Assembly: GCA_022826305.1 (NCBI GenBank)
Contig: JAJDVC010000226.1
Location: 1-32,979, forward strand
Direction: 5' to 3'
Origin: Gammaproteobacteria bacterium
GTDB taxonomy: Bacteria; Pseudomonadota; Gammaproteobacteria; Arenicellales; Poriferihabitantaceae
DNA: 32,979 nt
A model generated the notes under the pieces. It was given only the letters and a program-made list of their open reading frames with translations. It was not told where the DNA came from and did not search any database. This document shows, piece after piece, positions 18,255-27,067 of the stretch. Position numbers and translations under genes: made by a program. Numbering within the stretch: position 1 is the stretch's first letter; the number at the start of each line of letters is the position of its first letter.

Positions 18255-19175
18255 ATGAAGATTGCCATCATCGGGGCAGGTGCCATGGGCTCCGTCTATG
18301 CCGCGTTGCTGGCCGAGGCCGGCAACGAGGTACATGTGCTGGATATCCGGCAGGACCATGTCGATGCCATCAACGGAATCGGGCTCAGGATCAGCGGCTA
18401 CAGCGGCGATCGTATCGTATCCGCCATAGCAGCCCATACCTCGGCAGAGAAGATAGGCCTGTGCGAACTGGTGATTATCGCGACCAAGACCTTTGGCGTG
18501 GAAGGCGCCGCACGTTCGGCAAGGAAGCTGACTGGACCTCGTTCGCTGATTATCACCATACAGAACGGCCTGGGCGCAGCAGAAAGGATTCGCAACGCAA
18601 TCGACACTCCCGACATCCTGCTGGGCGTGGCGGCAGGATTCGGAGCCTCGATAAAGGCGCCGGGACATGTACACCACAACAGGATGGAACTGATCCGGCT
18701 GGGCGAAATGGCGGGCGGGCTGACGGATCGGTTGCAGCAGGTCGTTACCGTCTGGCAGGATGCCGGATTCAACGCCCGGGCATTCGAGGATATCAACCAG
18801 CTGATCTGGGAAAAGTTCGTATGCAATGTCACCTACAGCGCCCCCTGCACCGTTTTCAACGCAACCATCGGGGAAGTCATGCAGGATCCTCATGCCTGGC
18901 CCATCGCCCGAAACTGCGGCATGGAAGCCTATGAGGTCGGCATCGCGAAGGGTATCCGCTTCGGTTTCGGGGATATCGTGCGGCACATCACGCAATTCGG
19001 TGAAAACCTTTCCGGAGCCAGACCATCCATGCTGCTGGACCATCTGGACAGAAGAAAGTCGGAAATCGACTCGATCAACGGCATGGTGCCTGTCGTCGCC
19101 GCCGAGGCAGGTATCCGCGCACCTTGCAACGAGGTGGTCAGCGCGATCATCAGGTTCCGCGAACGGCACTTCTGA
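18255..19175 (+). CDS. Ketopantoate reductase (ApbA/PanE) family oxidoreductase
   Basis: MKIAIIGAGAMGSVYAALLAEAGNEVHVLD..., LIITIQNGLGAAERI, NQLIWEKFVCNVTYSAPCTVFNATIGEVM. Confidence 0.88.
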   Translation: MKIAIIGAGAMGSVYAALLAEAGNEVHVLDIRQDHVDAINGIGLRISGYSGDRIVSAIAAHTSAEKIGLCELVIIATKTFGVEGAARSARKLTGPRSLIITIQNGLGAAERIRNAIDTPDILLGVAAGFGASIKAPGHVHHNRMELIRLGEMAGGLTDRLQQVVTVWQDAGFNARAFEDINQLIWEKFVCNVTYSAPCTVFNATIGEVMQDPHAWPIARNCGMEAYEVGIAKGIRFGFGDIVRHITQFGENLSGARPSMLLDHLDRRKSEIDSINGMVPVVAAEAGIRAPCNEVVSAIIRFRERHF

Positions 19176-19326
19176 ATCCTGGTTCTGCCACCGCCATCCT
19201 TCAGGGGTTCGGCTATCCGGATATCTGCAGCATCCCGGCGATCCCTCCAGGGTGCCGGACAAGCCCAGACAGATATATCCCGATTTGTCCCTCTCCCGGC
19301 CTCGATGCCCGATCGCGCCGTGACTG

Positions 19327-20472
19327 CTACCCCTCTCCGACGGGCAGGCGGTCACGTACAAGGCTCCCCCAGAAAGCCACCCCGACAGGCAACAGCGCAT
19401 CATTGAAATCATAATCCGCAGAATGCAGGGGCTGGCTGCAGGCGCCGTCTTCTCCGTTTCCCAGCAGCAGGAAACAGCCCGGTACCGCCTCGCAGAAGTA
19501 GGCGAAATCCTCGGAAAAGCTCATTGGCGAACAATCTCCGACAGCTTCGAGCCCCGCTGCACGAGCAGCCCGCACCACGGCGCTGGTCGGGATCTCGGCA
19601 TTGATGACCTCGATGAATTCCGTATTGAACTGCATGTCGGCGCTTACCCCGTGGGCCGCGGCTATGCCATCCACGATTTGCCGCATGAATCGCTCCACGG
19701 TCTTGCGGTCTTCCGGGAGCCGGGCACGCACATCGCCTTTCAGCGTGGCCTGGCCCGGCAGTACGTTTCGCAGGCCGTCCGTCAGAAATTCTGTCACCGA
19801 CACCACGGCTCCAGCACCTGGAGCCAGCTTGCGTGACACGATGGTCTGCAGCGCCAGGACCATTTCCGCCCCCACGGTAATGGCGTCTGCCCCGGTTTGC
19901 GGCATCGAGGCGTGTCCTCCCCGGCCGTGGATCCGGATTTCAAACAGGCTTTCGCTCGTGCAGATCTGGCCGACCCGGGTTGACACCTGTCCCAGGGGAG
20001 CGGCCGGCAGATTGTGGATGGCATAAACCTCTTCCACGGGAAAGCGTTCCAGAACGCCTTCCTCGATCATGGCCCTGGCACCGAGTCCGTGTTCCTCGTT
20101 GGGCTGGAAGATGAACACCACCGTCCCGTCGAAATCACCTTTTCGGGCCAGCATTTCGGCAGCGCCGAGGAGCATTGTCGTGTGCCCGTCATGTCCGCAG
20201 GCATGCATCACGCCCGGGTTTTGCGAGACATGACCGTGGCTGCCGGTTTCGCTGATGGGCAATGCGTCCAGATCCGCGCGCAGTCCAATCGCCCGGTCGC
20301 GGGTACCGGATCGCAGGATACCGACCACGCCGACGCCTTCATGCACCTCGAGACCCAGATCACGCAGTACTGCAGCGACTTTCGCCTTGGTGCGCCTTTC
20401 CTGGAAACCCAGTTCGGGATGTCTGTGAAAATCCCGGCGAAGCGCCTCCAGCCTCGCATGGAATTCGTTCAT
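19327..20472 (-). CDS. M20-family amidohydrolase / metallopeptidase (hippurate hydrolase-like)
   Basis: RRDFHRHPELGFQERRTKAKVAAVLRDLG..., GLRADLDALPISE, MHACGHDGHTTMLLGAAEML, NEEHGLGARAMIEEGVLERF. Confidence 0.93.
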   Translation of the reverse strand: MNEFHARLEALRRDFHRHPELGFQERRTKAKVAAVLRDLGLEVHEGVGVVGILRSGTRDRAIGLRADLDALPISETGSHGHVSQNPGVMHACGHDGHTTMLLGAAEMLARKGDFDGTVVFIFQPNEEHGLGARAMIEEGVLERFPVEEVYAIHNLPAAPLGQVSTRVGQICTSESLFEIRIHGRGGHASMPQTGADAITVGAEMVLALQTIVSRKLAPGAGAVVSVTEFLTDGLRNVLPGQATLKGDVRARLPEDRKTVERFMRQIVDGIAAAHGVSADMQFNTEFIEVINAEIPTSAVVRAARAAGLEAVGDCSPMSFSEDFAYFCEAVPGCFLLLGNGEDGACSQPLHSADYDFNDALLPVGVAFWGSLVRDRLPVGEG

Positions 20473-20519
20473 GAGCAGTACACCTTTCTACGTGTTCCAG
20501 ATCTGGTGATACCCATGTC

Positions 20520-21668
20520 TCAATGAATGATCACCTCTTCCACGGATTTCGGATGGGACGTCACGGCTTCATGGCCGTCTTCCGTGAGAATGAAACTGTC
20601 GCCGACCTGGGCACGGAAATCATCCGTGCTCACCGACCCGTCCACCGCAAATACCATACCCGGTTGCAGCACAGTCCGGTCTCCCGTCACCAGCTGCGGT
20701 TTTTCGAGAAAACTGAATCCCGTGCTCCGCCCGCAACGGAACGGGTAATCGTAGCCCGCCGACTGGATGACCTCGGCATAGGCGGCATGCACATCCTCAG
20801 CCAGCACGCCCGGCCTGAGCACGCTCAACGCAGCAGCCTGGCTGTCCACCGCAACCTGATAGACCGCCCGCTGGGAAGGATCGGCGATTTCGCCAATCCA
20901 GAATGTCCGGTCGAAACCCAGCTTGAAGCGATGGAAATTCGTCATGCCGCAGAAGCACAGGAACACGGGTTCGCCGCGCTGCATGACCCGGTTGGAAGCA
21001 TGGTGATGGGTACGGGTGATCTGCTCTCCGGATGCCATGATCTGCAGGAAGTGGGTATTCGGAGACATGCCGGTGCCGGCATAGTGGGTTCGTAGCAGTG
21101 CGGCGGCCTTTCGGGTACCCGCCTGCGAGGTCGCAAGCGCCACTTCGTATTCGGGTACGCCGTGCGCGATGGCTCCCCTGCCCGCCTGCATCATTGCGCA
21201 TGCCACCTCCCCCGCATGCCTCGCGAGCTGCAACTCCTCCGGAGACTTGATCATGCGAAGCTCGGCGATTATCGGGGTGATGTTGTCCAGCGGCATGCCG
21301 GCTCCCAGTTCGTCGATGTACTCACGCACCAGGGGTGGCATATGATGCAACTCAATGGCGATCCGGCTTCTTCCGCCCAGCACCGCGGGCAGGTGTTCGC
21401 GCCACTCCTTTCCCATGCCGTCGTTCCATGGCTCGATACGGTCCACTAGCGCCTGGTCGACAGCACTGTTGTAGTCCACGGTGGGCGTGATCAGCAGGGT
21501 CTCTCCCTCGCGGTGCACCACCAGGATGGTGGGACGCCCGAATTCCATGTGCAGGTAATCGTAATATCCCGTGAAGTAGTACACGGCATCGTCATCGGTA
21601 ATCAGGGCGACCTCAATGCCCTGGTCCGCCATGCGTTGTCTCAGGGTCCCGACTCGTTGTTGAAACAT
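20520..21668 (-). CDS. M24 (creatinase/prolidase/DoeA-like) fold hydrolase, apparently lacking canonical metal ligands
   Basis: Creatinase N-domain-like ALITDDDAVYYFTGYYDYLHM...; M24-like C-domain ...ITRTHHHASNRVMQRGEPVFLCFCGMTNFHRFKLGFDRTFWIGEI...DRTVLQPGMVFAVDGSVSTDDFRAQVGDSFILTEDGHE. Confidence 0.88.
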   Translation of the reverse strand: MFQQRVGTLRQRMADQGIEVALITDDDAVYYFTGYYDYLHMEFGRPTILVVHREGETLLITPTVDYNSAVDQALVDRIEPWNDGMGKEWREHLPAVLGGRSRIAIELHHMPPLVREYIDELGAGMPLDNITPIIAELRMIKSPEELQLARHAGEVACAMMQAGRGAIAHGVPEYEVALATSQAGTRKAAALLRTHYAGTGMSPNTHFLQIMASGEQITRTHHHASNRVMQRGEPVFLCFCGMTNFHRFKLGFDRTFWIGEIADPSQRAVYQVAVDSQAAALSVLRPGVLAEDVHAAYAEVIQSAGYDYPFRCGRSTGFSFLEKPQLVTGDRTVLQPGMVFAVDGSVSTDDFRAQVGDSFILTEDGHEAVTSHPKSVEEVIIH

Positions 21669-21713
21669 GCTTTTTCTCCCGGATATGCAGGTGAATCCTG
21701 AAAACAGACCGTA

Positions 21714-23189
21714 TCAGGTTCCGACCCGATGATTGAACTCGACAATCAGTTCGTCCCACAACGATTGTTCGGCGGCCATCCCATCCCAGAAAGACTGGTT
21801 CCGGCGGCGATCAAATTCCCCGACATCGACTCCGCGCTGCTCCACCCAGGTATAGTAGCCCAGATTGAAGATGCGTTTTCTCTCCTGCCCGGTCAACTCA
21901 TGCACATGTGCGGGTTCGCAGCCAGACAGGCAGCGGCCGAATATCTCCGCGACATCCGCAGGAAGGGCTTCCGCGCCGAAATGCTCCTGCTCGCACTGAC
22001 GCAACTCGCTCCGGTACATCGCCGCGCCATCGGTGGCAACGCACAGCAGCACATCGTTCTCGGTGAGATCGCCATGACGTGCCAGCTTGATGGCGGACTG
22101 GATGTTCGCCAGGCCGGAAATGCCGATATGCTTCAGCTTGTCGAGGAACAGGGCGGGAACACCAGTCCGCCCGGCAAGAAACGCATGTCCGACATCCGTG
22201 TTGAACAGGATGTTCATGAGATCCGGGCCAACATCCGAGATGCCGACCACATAGTCCATGTTCATGACATTGTGGATCAGGGGAATATGCTTGTCGCCGA
22301 TACCCTGGATATTGTGTTCACCATAACCGTTGCAGAGCATGGTGGGACACTCCAGGGGTTCGGTGGCTGCAATCCGGGCACCATAAACCTGTTTCAGGTA
22401 ATCGCCCGCAGCAATGGTGCCAGCTGACCCGGTGCCAGCGATGAAGGCATGCAGCCGATCACCCTTGTTCGCCGCATACTCGAACAGGGTACCCAGTGAC
22501 GGGCCCGTTACCACGCGATGGCACAGGTAATTTGCGAACTCGTTGAACTGGTTGAGAATGACGCTGCCCGGCTCCCTTTCCAGCCTGTCGCAGGTATCGT
22601 AGATCTCCTTCACGTTGCTTTCCGAACCCGGAGTGCGGATGATGTCCTGATCGGGCTTCAGGGTCCATTCCTCAAGCCAGTCGAATCGTTCCTGGCTCAT
22701 GTGTTCCGGCAGAACCGCCACGCCGCGGCATCCCAGGATGCGGGAAATGGCGATACCGCCGCGGCAGTAGTTTCCGGTGGAGGGCCAGATGGCCTTGCCG
22801 GCACGGGGATCGAACCGTCCCGTGACCAGCCGGGTCACCAGGCATGCATAAGCGGCCAGCACCTTGTGTGCGGCAATCATCGGAAAGGTATCCCCCAGCA
22901 CTACCAGGATACGGGCCGGGACACCGCTGACGGATCGCGGTATTTCCAGCCATTCAGGTTGCTCCCTCAGCCCACCGCCCTCATGGGCGTTGTACCAGTT
23001 GATGCGAAACAGGTTGAGCGGATCAGGCCTGTCGCGGGGCACGTTTTGCAGGGACCGTTGAATTTCCTTCCGGACGGCGTGCGGGGACGCCAGCTCAGCG
23101 AAGGTAGGCAGCACCAGTTTCTGTTCCCGGGCATGCTTCAGGGCGGACTCCAGGATCTGGGCGTCGTGAATGGCCGGCATGATTTGCAT
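21714..23189 (-). CDS. PLP-dependent enzyme of the cysteine synthase/tryptophan synthase-beta fold, atypical
   Basis: FPMIAAHKVLAAYACL candidate PLP lysine, WPSTGNYCRGGIAISRILGCRGVAVLPEHMS, HAFIAGTGSAGTIAAGDYLKQVYG. Confidence 0.78.
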   Translation of the reverse strand: MQIMPAIHDAQILESALKHAREQKLVLPTFAELASPHAVRKEIQRSLQNVPRDRPDPLNLFRINWYNAHEGGGLREQPEWLEIPRSVSGVPARILVVLGDTFPMIAAHKVLAAYACLVTRLVTGRFDPRAGKAIWPSTGNYCRGGIAISRILGCRGVAVLPEHMSQERFDWLEEWTLKPDQDIIRTPGSESNVKEIYDTCDRLEREPGSVILNQFNEFANYLCHRVVTGPSLGTLFEYAANKGDRLHAFIAGTGSAGTIAAGDYLKQVYGARIAATEPLECPTMLCNGYGEHNIQGIGDKHIPLIHNVMNMDYVVGISDVGPDLMNILFNTDVGHAFLAGRTGVPALFLDKLKHIGISGLANIQSAIKLARHGDLTENDVLLCVATDGAAMYRSELRQCEQEHFGAEALPADVAEIFGRCLSGCEPAHVHELTGQERKRIFNLGYYTWVEQRGVDVGEFDRRRNQSFWDGMAAEQSLWDELIVEFNHRVGT

Positions 23190-24051
23190 GGACGATCGGC
23201 TGGCTGGAGGATTACCCGCTATATTAGTGCATGGACCAGGAAATTTTCTGCTTTATTTGCAAGAGGAACATGGTGAATGATTCACAATGTATTGCCGGGC
23301 GAGGAGTTGTCGCAACGAATTGTCGGTTTCGGTCCCGGCGGAAGGCCCCATGGCGCGGATGTGATGTGCCGCGAGACGGAAATCGTCATAGTGGGGAACC
23401 ACGGAAACCGCACGCCGGATTCCATGGACATGCAGACACCGAGGGACCTGCTGACCTCGTCCTGAAGACTCCCGCAGACCAGGGGCTGACCAGCGTGGGG
23501 GAAATATCTTCACGGGAGAGCCATGGCTCATCAGCGGGCTGACTCCGGAACTGATGAAGGTATCCCGGACCTGGCCAATGAAAACATGGTGCGTGCCAGC
23601 CCGCCCGCTGCTCATGACCGTGCAGTCGAAAGGCGGCAAGCGGATCCTTCAGCCGCAAGGAACCGATCGACATGGAATGCCAGTCGGCACGGGAAAGACT
23701 GTCCCCGGATACGGATTCACCCACCCCGCAAAGATCGGAGATCAAGCTCTGGTCATCACGCAGGATATTCGTGCAGAAGCATCCGTTGTCGATAATGACC
23801 TGTGCTGCCGAAGACAGGTGATGTCCGCAGACGGGCATTGTCGATGCCTCTCCGTCCGCCGAAGCGGATGTCATGGCGGAAACCGTTACCCCGGGCCGTC
23901 CGGCCAGCCCATCGGTCGCCACAACGTTGACCGTGTTTGAGCCTGACTCATCCCTTTCAGAAACCGCGATCCCGGATCGTTTTCCCCGGTGTTCCGGACA
24001 TGACTCAGGAGCTTCTCCGTAAAAACGCGGACACGGTGTCCTGCATACCGG

Positions 24052-25593
24052 CTACCACTTGCAAAGAACCGTGTTATCGACTGCGGGACAGGGCGGGAAG
24101 CTCTCGGCCAGAACGCCGGACAGCTCCCTTATGACCTCCCGATGCCCGGGATCGCCGAAAAGGTTCACGCATTCCCCGGGATCCTCCTCGAGATTGAAAA
24201 GCTCCCCCCAGCGCGGATGTTCCGGATAGCGGGTCAGCCTCCATGTGCGGTTCTGCACCGTCTGATTGTAGAGATCCTGCTTCACCGTGGGGTGATATTC
24301 ACCGAAATTGAATTCCCGACCCGCTGCGCCATCGAACAGTGGAACCATGCTGACGCCGTCGGATCCCGGCATGGCATCCTTCAGGCCGGCGAGATCCAGT
24401 ATGGTGGGTGCAAGATCGATATGGCTGGTCAGCGCATCGGACCTGCCCGTCCTGATGCCGGGTCCGCACATCAGCATGGAAACCTCGGTCAGCTGCCTGT
24501 AGGACGCGGGGCCCTTGTGAAGCAGGCCGTGGTCACCGAGATATTCCCCGTGATCGGAAGTGAAGAACACATTGGTGTTGTCCGCAAATCCGGCATCGGA
24601 CAGTTCCGCCATGATCCTGCCCACGCCGTCGTCGATCATTTCCACCATGGCATGTGTATAGGCAATGGCCTTTCGCAGCGAATCCTCCGAGATGGCGTCG
24701 GTCAGTATCGTCGAACCCGCCTCGACTCCCTGGTCCCCAGACCAGTAGCTTTCCCTGAAGCCCTGTACATGCGGATACAGATCCCTGCAATAGGCCGGAA
24801 TCCCGGGACGTTCCGTATCCGACACGACCGGCAGCGGCATCCCGGCCGGATCGTACCGCTGCGCGTATTCCGTTGGCGGATCGAATGGGTGGTGGGGATC
24901 CGGAAAGGAGACGAACAGGAAAAACGGGATGTCGCTACAGGCCATGGAACGAATGAAGTCCACCGAGCGCCCCGTGATCCAGGTGTTGTAATGCAGTTCG
25001 ACCGGCAGTGCACAACACCAGATTTCATCCAGATCCTCGGGGGGAGCGGCCGGGGCGCTGTCCGGCAGGAGCAGCTTCCAGGCGTCCGGTGACTGCTCCC
25101 TCAACCAGTTCGCGTAATGTCCGGCCAGATGGGCTGTATCCGATTCGCCGAGCAGCAGGTCCAGTGTCTGGTAACCGTAATACGGCCCTGTCCAGTCCGT
25201 CGCACCGGGACTGTTCCAGAATGCGCGCGAATCCGGCATGCGGTATCCGGCCGGCGCCAGCAACGGCTGCAGATGCTGCTTGCCCACACCATGCGTCCGG
25301 TATCCGTGGTCGGCCAGTATACCGGGCAATGTCGGCACGTGGGCCGGTAGCGCCATGCCGTTTACGATCAGGGAGTGGCGCCGGGGGAAGCACCCGGAAA
25401 CCATGGTCGCGCGGCTCGGGGAACAGATCTGCATCGGCGTGATGTGCCGGTCAAAACGCATGCCGTGGCGGGCGATCGCGTCGATATGCGGTGAACGGAC
25501 CTGTCGGTTTCCATAGCAGCCAAGGCTGTCCGAGCGCTGCTGATCGGTGCAGATGAAGACGAAGTTCCTAGCAGACACGGGCGGTTTGCCCAC
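24052..25593 (-). CDS. Sulfatase (formylglycine-dependent, Cys-type)
   Basis: NFVFICTDQQRSDSLGCYGN..., sulfatase signature CSPSRATMVSGCFPRRH, FFTSDHGEYLGDHGLLHKGPASY; GTG start (25593 or 25578) overlaps the amidase stop. Confidence 0.92.
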   Translation of the reverse strand: MGKPPVSARNFVFICTDQQRSDSLGCYGNRQVRSPHIDAIARHGMRFDRHITPMQICSPSRATMVSGCFPRRHSLIVNGMALPAHVPTLPGILADHGYRTHGVGKQHLQPLLAPAGYRMPDSRAFWNSPGATDWTGPYYGYQTLDLLLGESDTAHLAGHYANWLREQSPDAWKLLLPDSAPAAPPEDLDEIWCCALPVELHYNTWITGRSVDFIRSMACSDIPFFLFVSFPDPHHPFDPPTEYAQRYDPAGMPLPVVSDTERPGIPAYCRDLYPHVQGFRESYWSGDQGVEAGSTILTDAISEDSLRKAIAYTHAMVEMIDDGVGRIMAELSDAGFADNTNVFFTSDHGEYLGDHGLLHKGPASYRQLTEVSMLMCGPGIRTGRSDALTSHIDLAPTILDLAGLKDAMPGSDGVSMVPLFDGAAGREFNFGEYHPTVKQDLYNQTVQNRTWRLTRYPEHPRWGELFNLEEDPGECVNLFGDPGHREVIRELSGVLAESFPPCPAVDNTVLCKW

Positions 25594-26998
25594 CTTGCAG
25601 GGAAGATTCCGGCGGTGGCTCGAATCCGCCCGTCAGGGTCTCGATCTCCCGCATCAGGGCCAGTACGACATCTTCGCGCCAGGGCGCGGCAACCACCTGG
25701 ACACCAACCGGGAGATTGCCTGATTCACTGGTTCCGGCCCGTACCGTGCCGCCCGGCCAGCCCAGAAGATTGTGGACGATGATATAGCTCCACGTCTCGA
25801 AAGTGTCCTGACGGGAAGACCCGTGCGGGCGGGCAATGGCATGGGCGGCGGGACAGACAATCGCATCAAGCCTGGAAAAGCACTTGAGGGCCTGACTCCT
25901 GGCCTCATCGATCCTTTCCAGCAGGACAGGATCGAAACTGCCGGATTTCTTCAGGCCCTCTTCCGTCAGGTAACCGTCCAGATCAGGACCAGGTTCGCAA
26001 GTTCCATGGCGCTCCAGCAGCCGCATGACAAACCCTGCATTGGCGCTTTCCCTCAGTTCACAGCACAGGGACACCAGCTCCATCATCCCCGGCAAACGGC
26101 ATTCGCTTATGGACAGGCCACGATCCGAAAGCCGATCTGCAACCTGCCGGGTCACCCGTACAATGTCCTCGCAGGGACTCCGGATGCCGTTATCGCAATA
26201 CCACCCGATCCGGAGGCGCTGCAGATCGACATCATCGGGGTTGCCTGACGGAACCGGGTAAACATAGGGATCCACGCCGTCCGGACCGCTGATCAGGGGC
26301 AGCGACAGGACCAGGTCCTCGACATGCCGGGCCATCGGACCGACCTGGGTCAGGGATTCCATCACGCCGCCGACATGGGAAACGATATGACCCGTTCTCG
26401 GCACCCTGCCTGAAGTCGGCTTGATTCCCGCTATGCCGCACAGGTGAGCAGGCTCACGGATACTGCCGCCCGTATCCGAACCCAGTTCCAGGAAAGAACC
26501 GCCACAGGCGATGATGGCTGCGGACCCTCCGCTACTGCCGCCAGGAGACCTGGAAAGGTCATAGGGATTGTTCGTACGGCCGTAGATCAGGTTATTGGTC
26601 TCTCCGCTGAACGTCAGTTCGGGGGTGTTCGACTTTCCGACCAGAACGGCGCCAGCCGAGCGTAGCCGGGCGACGACCGGCGCATCCTCGCCGGGCAGAA
26701 AGTCCTTCCTGCCCAGCGTCCCGCCGGTGGACGGCATGCCGACCGTATCCAGGGAGTCCTTCACCGTGATCGGAACACCATGAAGCGGTCCGGCGACCTG
26801 CCCCCTTTCCGCCATCGCGTCAAGCCGGTCGGCTTCCCCCAATGCCCGTTCCTCGCATAACTGCACGATCGCATTGACGGCTGGATTCACTTTCCTGATC
26901 CGGCCCAGGGACATCTCGACCATCGCCCTTGAGGAGAGCCTGCCGGCAAGAATTTCACGGCTGATCCTGGCCGCTGGCCAGTAGAGTTCCCGAGACAT
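25568..26998 (-). CDS. Amidase (amidase-signature family)
   Basis: GVPITVKDSLDTVGMPSTGGT..., NPYDLSRSPGGSSGGSAAIIACGGSFLELGSDTGGSIREPAHLCGI (Ser-cisSer-Lys signature). Confidence 0.94.
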   Translation of the reverse strand: MSRELYWPAARISREILAGRLSSRAMVEMSLGRIRKVNPAVNAIVQLCEERALGEADRLDAMAERGQVAGPLHGVPITVKDSLDTVGMPSTGGTLGRKDFLPGEDAPVVARLRSAGAVLVGKSNTPELTFSGETNNLIYGRTNNPYDLSRSPGGSSGGSAAIIACGGSFLELGSDTGGSIREPAHLCGIAGIKPTSGRVPRTGHIVSHVGGVMESLTQVGPMARHVEDLVLSLPLISGPDGVDPYVYPVPSGNPDDVDLQRLRIGWYCDNGIRSPCEDIVRVTRQVADRLSDRGLSISECRLPGMMELVSLCCELRESANAGFVMRLLERHGTCEPGPDLDGYLTEEGLKKSGSFDPVLLERIDEARSQALKCFSRLDAIVCPAAHAIARPHGSSRQDTFETWSYIIVHNLLGWPGGTVRAGTSESGNLPVGVQVVAAPWREDVVLALMREIETLTGGFEPPPESSLQGGQTARVC

Positions 26999-27022
26999 GT
27001 CGATTTGCCTGAAATTTTGTCA

Positions 27023-27034
27023 TGAGTATACTCA
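27023..27034. promoter_or_regulatory. 12-bp perfect palindrome in the divergent amidase/MFS intergenic region; candidate operator
   Basis: TGAGTATACTCA at 27023-27034, between the amidase start (26998, minus) and the MFS start (27068, plus). Confidence 0.35.
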
Positions 27035-27067
27035 AAATCCGTTCCCGCCTGCCATGAAGGTGCCTGG

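Noticed and set aside
18156-19412. 418-aa minus-strand ORF opposite the ketopantoate-reductase-like gene
   Set aside because: Antisense shadow; the plus-strand Rossmann gene is well supported.
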